A DNA stretch of 64,000 bases, taken from contig CBDFJZ010000006.1 of NCBI GenBank assembly GCA_965248675.1, positions 248,001 to 312,000 of the forward strand, written 5' to 3'. Both the position numbers and the translations under genes were made by a program. Shown piece by piece: positions 1 through 8,406 of this stretch. The notes beneath the pieces were generated by a model. That model was not told where the DNA came from and ran no database searches. It saw only the letters and a program-made list of their open reading frames with translations. Numbering within the stretch: position 1 is the stretch's first letter; every line of letters starts with the position of its first letter. This stretch comes from UBA6627 sp965248675. Its GTDB lineage: Bacteria > Chloroflexota > Dehalococcoidia > UBA2979.

Positions 1-162
1 TGGGAGTGGTGGAACCCGGTCTACAGCACCCGACCGAGCGGCGAGTCGATGGGGTGGCTCTTCCGTGCCTATCGGTACTCGCCGGACCATCCGGGGCTGG
101 CCGGGCGCGACCTCGATCCTGAGCGTCTCAGCGATCTGAACCGGCTGTACCAGCTCTCCTAG
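1..162 (+). CDS. C-terminal end of an unidentified protein (cut by window edge)
   Basis: Frame 1 is open from the first base to a TAG at 160-162 and gives 53 residues rich in Trp, Tyr and Arg (starts WEWWNPVYST, ends RLYQLS). Codon use is typical of the neighbourhood (G/C third positions), so it is probably a true gene end. No family is recognised from this short tail. Its stop overlaps the stop of the convergent DUF6174 lipoprotein gene by 4 bases. Confidence 0.6.
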   Translation, partial: WEWWNPVYSTRPSGESMGWLFRAYRYSPDHPGLAGRDLDPERLSDLNRLYQLS

Positions 163-686
163 ACGATCGTGAGGTCGTGGATGAAGAAGCCGCGCTCTTC
201 GTCGGCGATCCGGAGATTGAAGTCGATCCAGACTTCGGTCGGGTAGCCGGCTGCTGCATAGCTGACGCGGATCTCAGCGGCGTCCTGGTCGATCGCGTCC
301 TGGATCAGGTCGAAGAGCTGTTCGACGGAGACGTACTCGGCGAGCTGCTCGGGCGTGAGCTGGATGCCGCTCTCGGTGACCGTGCCGTCCTCGACACTGC
401 CGCCGCGCACCTCGAGGTCGACGCGCTGGACGTAGTCGACGATGCAGAAACACTGCCAGTTGAAGGTCATGTCGTAGTCGTCGCCACCGCTCGCGGCCCA
501 GAGGGCGCGCGCCGCGTCGAGAGCGGCCTGCCGGTCGGCGAGTGAGTTCGGATCGACGATCTCGGTGGGTGCGGGGGTCGGTGCCGGCGTCGAGGTCGGA
601 GACGGCTCGGCGCCGTTCGCGCTCGTGCCGCACGCGACGAGCAGCGCGGCCGCAACCACGCCGAGGATGATGGTGGCTCTGTGCAT
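159..686 (-). CDS. DUF6174-like secreted lipoprotein
   Basis: A 175-residue predicted lipoprotein. The start at 686 is chosen because GGAGGA lies 5-10 bases upstream and the product begins with a lipoprotein signal peptide (MHRATIILGVVAAALLVAC) whose Cys is residue 19. An upstream ATG at 746 would bury the signal. A short Pro/Thr linker follows, then a globular domain with the pattern WxxxxxxDYxMTFxxxCFC, repeated V-x-V positions and GYPTEVWIDF, which matches my recollection of the DUF6174 family. Its function is unknown; it would sit on the outer face of the membrane. It stands alone and converges on the cut gene at the left edge. Confidence 0.75.
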   Translation of the reverse strand: MHRATIILGVVAAALLVACGTSANGAEPSPTSTPAPTPAPTEIVDPNSLADRQAALDAARALWAASGGDDYDMTFNWQCFCIVDYVQRVDLEVRGGSVEDGTVTESGIQLTPEQLAEYVSVEQLFDLIQDAIDQDAAEIRVSYAAAGYPTEVWIDFNLRIADEERGFFIHDLTIV

Positions 687-790
687 GGTGTCCTCCGGTG
701 TCGCCTGATCAACGAGGCCGGGGGCGTCGGGGTTCCCGGCGTTCATGGTTCATGTGATGAGTGGCCGAGCGACCTCGATTGCCGGGAGCG

Positions 791-883
791 CTACCAGGAG
801 GCCTCGGCGATGAACGAGCCGATGCCGATCGCGAAGCGCTTCATCCAACCCTCACGGTAGTCGTCCGGGAACCCGGTGGTCGG
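791..883 (-). pseudogene. C-terminal remnant of a PEBP-like surface protein
   Basis: Thirty codons ending in TAG encode DDYREGWMKRFAIGIGSFIA and then EASW. This aligns with the last 30 residues of the intact protein at 46278-47564 (DEYDPGWFKRHAIAIGWFFT then QAEW). There is no start or signal upstream, and the next readable piece (about 884-985, EGEQTLWFSLG...) is in another frame, so this is a decayed fragment rather than a gene. It lies directly downstream of grpB. A second fragment of the same family, from its membrane region, lies at 42917-43080. The homology is visible only as protein similarity; nucleotide identity is low. Confidence 0.5.
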
Positions 884-991
884 CTCGCACCCGGCGGCGG
901 CCTCGGCGCTATGGCGCGTTGACGACCGCCACCGCGATCGGCTCGGCGGAAGGCCCGAGGGAGAACCAGAGGGTCTGTTCGCCCTCGGGCG

Positions 992-1528
992 TTACTCGAT
1001 CCGCGAGCGCGCCGCCTCGAGAGCGCGCTCGACGAAGGCGGACTTCTGGTTGCTGAACTCGACCGGGTCGAAGCGGTAGCGCGCTTGCAACTCGCGCTTG
1101 AGCGCGGCGTACTCATCGCGCGCCGCCTGGTGCGAGCGGAGGTAGTCGCGAAAGTCGAGGTGATCGTGCCACTGGCCTTCGCCCACAGCGTACGCGTGGA
1201 CGTGGACGTCGTGACGGTGGAAGTAGTGGCGGTGGGGAAGTCCGTGCTCCCCTCGCGCCTCGAACCCAAGTCGGGTCATCGCCCTCACGATCGTCGTGCC
1301 CGCCTCGTACGAGGCGAGGCCGGGCATCAGGTCGATGATCGGCTTCGCGAGCATCCCGGGCACCGCGGTGCTGCCGATGTGATGCACCTCGAGGACGGGA
1401 TCGCCGGCGGCGTCGACGATCTGGGCGATCCACCCGGCAGCGAGCGCGGGCCAGCTCGGATCGTAGGGCTGCAGGATCACCTCGCGGCGAGCAGGCGGAG
1501 GCGGCGCGGTGCGGTCATCGTCGCTCAT
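992..1528 (-). CDS. GrpB family protein (UPF0157)
   Basis: The 178-residue product shows the GrpB pattern: VILQPYDPSWP near the N terminus, HHIGSTAVPGMLAKPIIDLM in the first third, HRHYFHRHDVHVH mid-protein and HLDFRDYLRSHQAARDEYAA towards the end. GrpB proteins have a nucleotidyltransferase-like fold (the GSTAVP.. K.IIDL block); the physiological substrate is generally not known. ATG at 1528 is preferred; an in-frame GTG two codons upstream (1534) is possible. No operon partner is visible. Confidence 0.88.
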   Translation of the reverse strand: MSDDDRTAPPPPARREVILQPYDPSWPALAAGWIAQIVDAAGDPVLEVHHIGSTAVPGMLAKPIIDLMPGLASYEAGTTIVRAMTRLGFEARGEHGLPHRHYFHRHDVHVHAYAVGEGQWHDHLDFRDYLRSHQAARDEYAALKRELQARYRFDPVEFSNQKSAFVERALEAARSRIE

Positions 1529-1595
1529 ATCCACAGCTTTCAGAGCAGCCGGCTTCGCACGCCGAATCCTTGAGAACGCCGCAGCCAGCGTGGGG

Positions 1596-1625
1596 TTACC
1601 GGGCGCCGCTCACGAAGGGTATATT
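1596..1625 (+). promoter_or_regulatory. Possible promoter for the hydrolase array
   Basis: TTACCG (1596-1601) and TATATT (1620-1625) are separated by 18 bases and lie 46 bases before the first hydrolase start codon. The -10 match is good and the -35 match is weak. This is a pattern match only. Confidence 0.3.
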
Positions 1626-1671
1626 CGCCGCTCTCGCGATGCTCACCGCTTGCTGATGCCCTGGACGCCGG

Positions 1672-2064
1672 ATGCCGTTCGTCACGCACCTCGATGGGGA
1701 GATCGAATACTTCGTGAGGGGCAGCGGGACACCGCTCATGCTCGTGGCCGGGGTGGGCGATACCGCGGAGATGTGGGACGACCACGGGTATGTGGACGCG
1801 TTCAGCCCCCACTTCACCACGATCGCGGTGAACCCACGCGGCTACGGTGGCAGCTCGCCGATCGCTGAGCTGAAACATCTGGCGTACGCGCTCTATCGCG
1901 ACGAGCTGCACGCGGTGATCGATGACATCGGGAGCGAACGGGGCACCGTCATGGGCTCCTCCCGAGGCTGGATTCTCAGCACCGCCCTGGCGACGGAGTA
2001 TCCGGAGCGAGTGTCCGCGCGGGTCGTCACGCCCTTCTTGCTGAGAACCGCCGGCCTCGGGTAG
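1672..2064 (+). pseudogene. Truncated alpha/beta-hydrolase, first of three tandem copies
   Basis: This 130-residue reading frame aligns with the N-terminal half of the two hydrolases that follow: MPFVTHLDGEIEYFVRGSG, then DHGYVDAFSPHFTTIAVNPR, then a nucleophile elbow MGSSRGW. It stops at TAG just after the elbow helix, so the acid and histidine of the triad and the whole cap and C-terminal half are missing (130 versus about 272 residues). The oxyanion HG of its neighbours is replaced by VAG. It is best read as a decaying duplicate. Five bases separate it from the next start. Confidence 0.7.
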
Positions 2065-2069
2065 TCGGG

Positions 2070-2885
2070 GTGCCGTTCCTCGAGCAGGGCTCGATGAGGA
2101 TCTACTACGAGGTCGCCGGCGACGGCCCGGCGCTGGTGCTGATACACGGCGCCGGCGGCGGCGGCGGCGAGGTCTGGCACAGCAACGGTTACGTCGAGGC
2201 GTTCAGCTCCCACTTCACCACGTTGACCCTGGACATCCGCGGCTACGGACGGAGCAGCGCTCCGGAGACACTGGCGGAGATCTCGATGGCCAGCCGGGTC
2301 CAAGACGTGACGATGGTGCTCGATCACCTCGGGGTCGAACGCGCGTCGGTGTTCGGTTTTTCGATGGGCGGCCGGGTCGCGGTGGCATTCGCGATGGAGC
2401 GCCCGGAGCGGGTGCGTTGCTTGGTGGTCGGGTCCTCGAACCCGGAGCCGTTCACGCGAAACAGGCCGATGGCCGAGGGCCGAAGCTTCGTGAATCGGTT
2501 CCGTCGCCTGACACCGCGCCGAGCCGTCGCGGCCGCGTGGCGCCGCATCAACCCCTCGGCCCGCCGCGCGATGCAGAACCCGGTGTCGCCCGCTACGTCG
2601 ATGGCGATGTCGATCGCAGGGTCCGAGGGCATCGACTTCCGCGACGTGATGCGACCGCTCGCGATCGACATCGACCGCGCGGCCGAGCGGATCACGATGC
2701 CCACGCTGTTCTTCCAGGGCAACCGCGACGACCTCTTCTCCGCACGGCTCTCACGTGCATTCGCCGAACGTCTGGCTGAGGGCGAGTTCGTCGCGCTGCG
2801 CGGGCAGGGACATGCGATCCTCGAACGACGCGACCTCGTCCAACCGATCGTCGAGCCGTTCCTGCTCCAACACGGACAGGACTGA
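2070..2885 (+). CDS. Alpha/beta-hydrolase (second tandem copy)
   Basis: A 271-residue cytoplasmic alpha/beta-hydrolase starting at GTG 2070. It has the oxyanion motif LIHGAGGGGGEVW (about residues 27-39), nucleophile GFSMGG (about 94-99), the acid in QGNRDDLF and the catalytic histidine in GQGHAI. It begins MPFLEQGSMRIYYEVAGDG, matching its neighbours on both sides. The substrate is not predictable, although the family includes esterases, epoxide hydrolases and C-C hydrolases. It is transcribed in line with copies one and three and is likely co-transcribed with them. Confidence 0.85.
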   Translation: MPFLEQGSMRIYYEVAGDGPALVLIHGAGGGGGEVWHSNGYVEAFSSHFTTLTLDIRGYGRSSAPETLAEISMASRVQDVTMVLDHLGVERASVFGFSMGGRVAVAFAMERPERVRCLVVGSSNPEPFTRNRPMAEGRSFVNRFRRLTPRRAVAAAWRRINPSARRAMQNPVSPATSMAMSIAGSEGIDFRDVMRPLAIDIDRAAERITMPTLFFQGNRDDLFSARLSRAFAERLAEGEFVALRGQGHAILERRDLVQPIVEPFLLQHGQD

Positions 2886-2904
2886 CGTCCGGGCGGAGTG
2901 TCCG

Positions 2905-3723
2905 ATGCCCTTCGTCGAGAGCGGCTCCGCTCGCATCCATTACGAGGTGACGGGGCAAGGTCCGCCGCTCGTGCTGCTGCACGGAGCAGCGAGCTCCGGG
3001 GCAGACTGGGACCGCCTGGGCTACGTGCGGGCGTTCGCGGAGCACTTCACGACGGTCACGATCGATCTGCGAGGGCACGGCGAAACCAGCGAGGCGACCG
3101 AGTTCAACGACGTCGTGATCAACACGCTGGCGGCGGACGTCGGGGTGGTGCTGGACGCATTGGAGCTGGAACAGGCGGCGATCTTCGGATACTCGATGGG
3201 TGGGATGACCGCGCTGATCTACGCGCTTCAGCATCCGGAACGGCTGCTGGCACTGGTTGTGGGCGCCGCGAACATCGATACCGGAGCGGACTATTACCGA
3301 AAGCTGTGGGCGAATCGACCGCCGCTCTACCGGCGGATCATTCCGGGACTGCAGCGCCGCGTTTTGCGGCTGGCGCATGCGATTCGCCGGCCGCCGCCGC
3401 GGGGGCCGGACTGGGCGCAGCTCGCCCGAGACGCCGGCATGTCGGAGGAGGAGATGTGGGCGGATTACCTGACCGACCTCGGGCAGCTACGGCCGCGAGC
3501 GAGCCTGATCACGGTCCCAACGCTGTTCGTTCAGGGCGGTCTCGACCCGCTGTTCGACATCGAGGCGAGCCGCGCGTTCGTCGAGGAGTTACCCAGCGGG
3601 CAGGTGATCGAGGTGCCGAGGATCGGTCACGAACTGCAGGACCGAACGGACGTGTTGCTGCCGATCGTGGCGACGTTCCTGATGGACGCACTTTTTCGGG
3701 ATCCGTCGATCGACGAGGGCTGA
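2905..3723 (+). CDS. Alpha/beta-hydrolase (third tandem copy)
   Basis: The 272-residue product starts at ATG 2905, 19 bases after the previous stop. This start is chosen because MPFVESGSARIHYEVTGQG is conserved at the start of all three paralogues; a longer frame reaching back to 2755 overlaps copy two. The triad is complete: HGAASSG oxyanion region, GYSMGG nucleophile, GGLDPLF acid and RIGHEL histidine. The cap domain carries a run of Pro/Arg. Sequence similarity to copy two spans the full length, so the array arose by tandem duplication with divergence. Confidence 0.85.
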   Translation: MPFVESGSARIHYEVTGQGPPLVLLHGAASSGADWDRLGYVRAFAEHFTTVTIDLRGHGETSEATEFNDVVINTLAADVGVVLDALELEQAAIFGYSMGGMTALIYALQHPERLLALVVGAANIDTGADYYRKLWANRPPLYRRIIPGLQRRVLRLAHAIRRPPPRGPDWAQLARDAGMSEEEMWADYLTDLGQLRPRASLITVPTLFVQGGLDPLFDIEASRAFVEELPSGQVIEVPRIGHELQDRTDVLLPIVATFLMDALFRDPSIDEG

Positions 3724-3726
3724 GAC

Positions 3727-4023
3727 TCAACCTTCCAAATCTTCGCCGTCGATCATGACGTCGCGCTCGTAGACGAAGCGACCACCGCCCTCGGCGATGC
3801 CGATGCCATCGAGGTGACTGAGCGCGACGCTGCGGAGCGGCACGTCCGGTAGCGAGGCGAGCTGGTTATCGCCACCTGGCCGGAATCCATGCCAGGCGCA
3901 CTCAGGCCAGCTGCAATCGGTCACGTCCTCACCGGGGTGCTGGTGTCGGGCCATCCGGTCGCCCAAGTGCCACTGCCACCAGCGCAGCTCGTCCGGCGCC
4001 GTCGGATCAGTCTCTTCGGTCAT
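3727..4023 (-). CDS. Small hypothetical protein with CSWPEC motif
   Basis: A 98-residue soluble protein, acidic overall, with RWWQWHLGDRMARHQ near the N terminus and a CSWPEC pair flanked by histidines that could bind a metal. No family is recognised. It converges on the third hydrolase, with only 3 bases between the two stops, and lies downstream of the broken HAD gene in the same direction. Coding is supported by codon use and by the absence of a better reading frame; function is unknown. Confidence 0.5.
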   Translation of the reverse strand: MTEETDPTAPDELRWWQWHLGDRMARHQHPGEDVTDCSWPECAWHGFRPGGDNQLASLPDVPLRSVALSHLDGIGIAEGGGRFVYERDVMIDGEDLEG

Positions 4024-4095
4024 CGCGCTCCGCCTCTCCGCCGTGGCCGGCCGCCGGCGCTCATCGTCGCACCGACGCGGCGAGGCGACGAGCGG

Positions 4096-4735
4096 TTACG
4101 CGAGACTGGCGAGCAGCGCGGTCAGCGAAGCGAAGGTTGGCGCCCCGGTGGCCTCGAGGCGATCGCGTCGGGCGTGCCCGTGTTCCACAAGGGCGCAGTC
4201 GACGCCCATCGCGGTCGCCACCTCGTGATCGTGTTCGGTGTCGCCGATGAAGAGCACGCGGTCGACGGGGACGTGCAGCCGGTGGAGGAACGCGAGGCCG
4301 TGGTCCAGCTTGGTGACGGCGTGGTGATCGTCGATGCCGACGAGCGCGGTCATCCGGTCGGTGAGGCCGAAGTGGCTGGTGCTGTCGTCGAGGAGGCCCT
4401 GCTCGGCGGCCGAGAGGATCGACTGCGACACCCCCCCGCTCGTGCAGCGCGTCGCTCACGGATCAGGCGTCGGGGCGGAGCGAGTAGTCGCGCCAGCGGC
4501 TCACGTAGGCGTCGATGAACTCGACGGCCAGCTCCTCGAACGGTTCGCGCTCGAAGTCGAAGCCGACGCGGGCGTAGTAGTCGCGGACCGGGAAGGTGAA
4601 CAGCTCGCGGTAGCGCTCGACGTCGAACTCGCCGAGGTCACGCCGGGCGAGCATGCCGCGCATGATGTCGACGACGAGCTCGACGTCGTCGAAGAGCGTG
4701 CCGTTCCAGTCCCAGATCACATGGTCGTAGCGCAC
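4096..4735 (-). pseudogene. HAD-superfamily phosphatase, interrupted
   Basis: The first reading frame (4735-4463) begins MRYDHVIWDWNGTLFDD, the HAD motif I in the DxNxT form, and continues through a cap to SLRPDA, where it meets TGA. Downstream, in frame, come SVSDALHERG and then a run of seven G on the coding strand (4431-4437). Dropping one G restores the second reading frame (to 4096), which carries SQSILSA (motif II), KLDHG (motif III lysine) and FIGDTEHDHEVA (motif IV). Together these make a normal phosphoglycolate-phosphatase-like protein of about 210 residues carrying two lesions, a TGA and a +1 shift. It is either a pseudogene or damaged by sequence error. Confidence 0.75.
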
Positions 4736-4755
4736 GAGCCTGCTGGACGCGTTCG

Positions 4756-5082
4756 CTAACTCAGCGGCGAGAAGTCGGTGGGGGCCAAGATGCGGTTCTC
4801 GAGGTGATCGAGGAGCGGGCCATCAGCCTCGGAGTCGGCGCGTGCCTTCTGCCAGTCGGGGTCGGCGCCGAAGGAAGCCCACGAGGCATCACGCGCGGCC
4901 ATGTCGGGGTAGCTGAGCATGTACCAGAGCTCGTCGTTGCGGCCGCCGATGGTGTTGCGCCAGTAGCCGACGTTGGTGATGCCGTGCTTCTCGAAGAGCG
5001 CGACGGTGTGATCGCGGAAGCGGGCGATCAGCGGGGCCAGCTTGCCGGGCGCGGCGCGGTAGATGCGAAGCTCATAGATCAC
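4756..5082 (-). CDS. NIPSNAP family protein
   Basis: The 108-residue product starts at GTG 5082, with GGAGGA 8 bases upstream, and begins MIYELRIYRAAPGKLAPL. It continues with LFEKHGITNVGYWRNTIGG and DELWYMLSYPDMAARDASW, the dimeric ferredoxin-like fold typical of NIPSNAP proteins. These small proteins are often found with catabolic genes; a catalytic role is unproven. The gene lies 20 bases upstream of the HAD gene in the same direction, so the two are probably co-transcribed. Confidence 0.85.
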   Translation of the reverse strand: MIYELRIYRAAPGKLAPLIARFRDHTVALFEKHGITNVGYWRNTIGGRNDELWYMLSYPDMAARDASWASFGADPDWQKARADSEADGPLLDHLENRILAPTDFSPLS

Positions 5083-5201
5083 GGTCGATTCCTCCAGGTG
5101 TCCCGCGGATTGGGAACCGGCATGGTAGCGCGGCGCCGGAGCTGTCGATCGGTGGCTGATAGGCTCGGTCGCCGACCGCGAGCGAGCCCGACGGAGGACC
5201 G

Positions 5202-5709
5202 ATGCGCGAGACGCCCGAGGATCTCGATCGGCTGCAGGCCGTGCTCGACGAGTCGCACTTGCAGGGGGGGCGCGCACTTGCTCTCAATCATCACGGACGA
5301 GCGGCGACTGACCGCGGTCGAGATCGCAGAGCGATTGACCGGCATGAGGCTGCTCGCGCTGGCGACGACGACACGAGCCGGCGCGCCGCTGATCGGCCCG
5401 GTGGACGGGGTGTTTTTCCGAGGCGAGTTCTGGTTCGGCTCTGCTCCGAATGCGCTTCGCTTCCAGCACATTCGCGAGCGCCCGCCGGTCAGCGCGACTC
5501 ACCTCCCCGGCGAGAAACTGGCGATCACCGTGCATGGAACGGCGCTGATCGAGGGCGCGCCAGGCGAGCTGCCCGAAGGGTTCCGCGAAGCCTGCGTCGA
5601 GATCTACGGAGACGAGTGGTTCGACTGGGGTTCGGACGCGCTCTACGCGCGGATCGAGCCGGCTCGCATGTTCACGTTCCACCTCGAGGCTGACGAGAAC
5701 GCCGGCTAG
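5202..5709 (+). pseudogene. Pyridoxamine 5'-phosphate oxidase-like FMN-binding protein, frameshifted
   Basis: Translation from ATG 5202 gives METPEDLDRLQ-type sequence (MRETPEDLDRLQAVLDESHL) up to a run of seven G at 5264-5270. Removing one G joins it to a second frame ending at 5709 with HLLSIITDERRLTAVEIAER, LTGMRLLALATTTRAGAPLI, GPVDGVFFRGEFWFGS and AITVHGTALIE. The joined product of about 168 residues is a complete FMN-binding split-barrel protein. As the sequence stands, only the N-terminal third would be made in frame. It is divergent from the NIPSNAP gene. Confidence 0.8.
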
Positions 5710-5871
5710 CGCCTTCTCTGCTCGAGGGTGACGGTGCCTGGGCTTTTTCGCTCCGGTCCTGATCACTCCGCAGAGGACGCCCACTGCGGTCAGCACAGCG
5801 TGCGTGGGCTTCGCCGACTTGTTGAATGAGGTTGGGTACCGGGCGGTGAAGTCCGTCGTGCTGCGGGTCGC

Positions 5872-5972
5872 TTGCGCGACGGGCGCACCGGAGCTGACCG
5901 CACGATCTACGAGGTGGGCGGCTGGCGTGGTGCCGCGCTCTGGCCCTGGAGGTCGATTCGTTCGTCGGGGGC
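5872..5972. repeat. Imperfect direct repeat, copy A
   Basis: This aligns with 6240-6339. The two copies share the ends closely (GCGCGACGGGCGCA at the left; AGGTCGATTCGTTC then TCGGGGGC at the right, one mismatch over the last 23 bases) with a more diverged centre. It is non-coding in appearance; its origin is unknown. Confidence 0.55.
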
Positions 5973-6020
5973 ACCGCGAGTTGGGGGATCGCCCTACGGG
6001 CGAGGCCCCCGACACCCCCG

Positions 6021-6043
6021 CCGAGGGGCAGCGTGCCCCTCGG
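6021..6043. repeat. Perfect hairpin, 10 bp stem
   Basis: CCGAGGGGCA and TGCCCCTCGG pair perfectly across a GCG loop. There is no T-run, so it is more like a palindromic repeat element than an intrinsic terminator. Confidence 0.6.
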
Positions 6044-6239
6044 ACTCCCTCGCAAGCCGGAGAGACCGCGCGGTCGCCGCGAGCTTCGGTTGCCGGCGAG
6101 CGGGACGCTTCCTCTCGGTGGCGGTTGGAGGCTGCGAGGGGTGAGTGTTGAGCCGAGCTCCGTCCGGTACCGCTAGGCACACGCTGTTGGGCCGGAGACT
6201 CGGAAGGCGCCAGCGCGACGGGAAGGGGTGGGGATCGCC

Positions 6240-6339
6240 GGCGCGACGGGCGCAGCGAAGCTCACCGGACGACCTGCGAGAGTGAGCGGTTGTCGTGGTA
6301 CTGCGCGGGCGCCGCAGGTCGATTCGTTCATCGGGGGCG
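6240..6339. repeat. Imperfect direct repeat, copy B
   Basis: Second copy of the repeat described at 5872-5972, in the same orientation about 370 bases away. Confidence 0.55.
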
Positions 6340-6411
6340 CTCACACTCGAGCCTTCGCGTCCGACACTGGCTTCGGTGTGCGCTAGCGCTTGACGCAGAG
6401 GCTCCACGCCA

Positions 6412-6443
6412 GGGGCGGCGGGGGCTGTTGCCCCCGCCGCCCC
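6412..6443. repeat. Perfect GC hairpin, 14 bp stem, TGTT loop
   Basis: GGGGCGGCGGGGGC (6412-6425) and its exact complement (6430-6443) flank a TGTT loop. The stem is all G/C. A related G5/C5 hairpin lies at 55947-55967, suggesting a dispersed palindromic element. Confidence 0.7.
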
Positions 6444-6620
6444 CACCTCGGAAGGTCCCCGGGGCATCACGGCCGCAATACGCGAGCCAGCCGCCAGCGA
6501 GCTCGTGCAAGTGTCACCAAATCTCGGGCGTAGGACCGGCGGGCGTTCAGCAGGCGTTCAGCCCACGTTCGGCATCCTCCCCGCGCTGCCTCAGATGGAT
6601 GGCGAACGGAGCGTGCCGGC

Positions 6621-7601
6621 ATGCAGGCGAACGAAGGCAACGGCGGGCTGCAGTGCGAGGCGCTGGTAGTCCGTTACGGGCAACTGACCGCCGTCGATCG
6701 CGTGAGCTTCGAGGCCGGCCGCGGCGAGATCGTCGGGCTGCTCGGGCCGAACGGCGCGGGCAAGACCTCGGTGATCCGCGCGCTGACGACGGTGATCACG
6801 CCGGTAGCGGGCTCCGCGACCGTGGCGGGAGCCGCGATCACGGACGCGCTGGCGGTGCGTCACCGGATCGGCGTGTTGCCGGAGAGCAGTGGCTATCCCG
6901 GGAACCGGAGCGCGGTCGAGTACCTGCGGTTTCACGGGCGGCTGTTCGGCCTCGATCGAACACAAGCCAACAGGCGGGCGGTGCGGCTGCTCGGCGAACT
7001 GGGCCTCGGTGAGCGGAAGCACTCACGGATCGCGACGTTCAGCCGCGGGATGCGGCAACGGCTCGGGATCGCGCGGTCGCTGATCAACGACCCCGCGGTG
7101 CTGTTCCTGGACGAACCGACGCTTGGCCTCGATCCCGCCGGCAAGGAGGACATTCTCGCGCGCGTGCGGGAGGTGGCACGCGAGCGGGGGGCGACGGTGC
7201 TGATCAGCAGTCACCTCCTCGACGAGGTGGAACGGGTCTGCGATCACGTCGTGATCATGCATCGCGGCAAGGTCGCGGCGGCCGGCGCGGTCGCGGACGT
7301 CGTCGCCCAGGCAGGGGTCGTGGGCGAGGTGCGGATACGCGTAGCGGACGCAGCGCTGCCCGGTGCGGCGGCGGTGCTCGAGGCGCTCCCGGAGGTGCGG
7401 TCGGTTGACAATGCGGGGCGGGGAGAGCTGCTGATCGACCTATCGAGTCCGCTCGCCAACGACAACGCGCTGCTGAGCGCGTTGATCGCGGCGGGGATCG
7501 CGATCGAGGGATTCGAGGTGGCCGGCGGCCGCCTGGGCGATGCGTTCTTCGCCCTCACCGACAGCGACCGACCAGCGGTGGAGGCCGAAGATGCAGCTTG
7601 A
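6621..7601 (+). CDS. ABC transporter ATP-binding protein (ABC-2 exporter type)
   Basis: A 326-residue ATPase with Walker A GPNGAGKT (about residues 43-50), a Q-loop region at VLPESSGY, the signature FSRGMRQRL, Walker B VLFLDEP and the H-loop ISSHLLDEVERV. The C-terminal 90 residues form the extension typical of NatA/CcmA-type export ATPases. GGAG lies upstream of the ATG. It overlaps the permease gene by 11 bases, indicating translational coupling; the pair should form an exporter whose substrate is unknown. Confidence 0.9.
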   Translation: MQANEGNGGLQCEALVVRYGQLTAVDRVSFEAGRGEIVGLLGPNGAGKTSVIRALTTVITPVAGSATVAGAAITDALAVRHRIGVLPESSGYPGNRSAVEYLRFHGRLFGLDRTQANRRAVRLLGELGLGERKHSRIATFSRGMRQRLGIARSLINDPAVLFLDEPTLGLDPAGKEDILARVREVARERGATVLISSHLLDEVERVCDHVVIMHRGKVAAAGAVADVVAQAGVVGEVRIRVADAALPGAAAVLEALPEVRSVDNAGRGELLIDLSSPLANDNALLSALIAAGIAIEGFEVAGGRLGDAFFALTDSDRPAVEAEDAA

Positions 7602-8406
7602 CGCAACACGGGCGACGCCACGCGGCGCAACACGATCGACGCCTGGCGGCTGGGCGATCGTGGCCGAGCAGGAGCTGCGCGATCTCTGGCTGAGCTCACG
7701 CGGCCTGATCGTGATGCTCGGATACACGCTGCTGCTGAGCGGGATGTCGTACCTCGCGGCGAGCGACGCCCAGCTGAACCTGCTGGACGCACGCGAGTCG
7801 GTGAACATCGTGGTGCAGCTGGCGATTGGCCTCGGGACGCTCGCGGCGCTGATCGTGAGCGCCGACGCGATCAGCGGGGAGCGGGAGCGGGGCACGCTCG
7901 AGGCGATTCTGGTGACGCCGCTCAGTCGTACGGACCTGGTGGCCGGGAAACTGCTGGCCGCGACCACGATGTGGCTGGTCGCGATTGTGGTTGCGATTCC
8001 CTATGTGTTCGCGCTGGCGCAGGGGACGAAGGTGGTGGCGGATGCGGTGGTGATCCTGGTGGCTGTTGGGGCGCTGGTCGCGATCGCGCTGACCGCGCTC
8101 GGGGTGATGGCGAGCGCGCTGGCGCCGAGCAACCGGGTGAGCCTGGCCGCTTCGATCGGGGTGCTGCTGGTGATGGCGGCACCGAGCCAACTGCCGGCGG
8201 TCTCGACGTCAGGGCCGATTGGCTGGTTGCTGCTGCGAGTGAACCCGGTGAGCGCCGGGCTGCACCTGGCGAGCAAGGTGCTGGTGGCTGGCGAGAGCTG
8301 GTCAGCGCACTGGACGCTGCTGCTGGCGCCGCTGGTGGCGGCGATCGTGCTGTCGATCGCGGCGGTCTTCGTGTCGCGCCGGATCACGGTTGGAGGCACA
8401 GGATGA
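7591..8406 (+). CDS. ABC-2 type transporter permease
   Basis: The 271-residue membrane protein starts at ATG 7591 inside the end of the ATPase gene. About six hydrophobic segments are visible, the first from residue 30 (GLIVMLGYTLLLSGMSYLAA). The loop before the third segment, SADAISGERERGTLEAILVT, is the conserved ABC-2 permease motif. It forms the membrane part of the exporter with the preceding ATPase. Its stop overlaps the ATG of the next gene (ATGA). Confidence 0.9.
   Translation: MQLDATRATPRGATRSTPGGWAIVAEQELRDLWLSSRGLIVMLGYTLLLSGMSYLAASDAQLNLLDARESVNIVVQLAIGLGTLAALIVSADAISGERERGTLEAILVTPLSRTDLVAGKLLAATTMWLVAIVVAIPYVFALAQGTKVVADAVVILVAVGALVAIALTALGVMASALAPSNRVSLAASIGVLLVMAAPSQLPAVSTSGPIGWLLLRVNPVSAGLHLASKVLVAGESWSAHWTLLLAPLVAAIVLSIAAVFVSRRITVGGTG

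Larger units (their letters stand above)
5710..6620. other. Repeat-rich stretch without a supported gene
   Basis: No reading frame here has the codon pattern or protein features of the neighbours. The stretch holds two imperfect direct copies of about 100 bases (5872-5972 and 6240-6339) and two strong GC hairpins (6021-6043 and 6412-6443), listed separately. It separates the FMN-binding protein from the ABC exporter. Confidence 0.6.

Noticed and set aside
4061..4459. 132-codon minus-strand frame over the HAD gene
   Set aside because: Its start is in the HAD frame but it becomes an Arg/Pro-rich shadow after the C7 run; the HAD motifs continue in another frame.
5710..6620. Small proteins in the repeat-rich stretch (several frames of 60-120 codons)
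   Set aside because: No ribosome site, no conserved features, and composition set by the repeats and hairpins.
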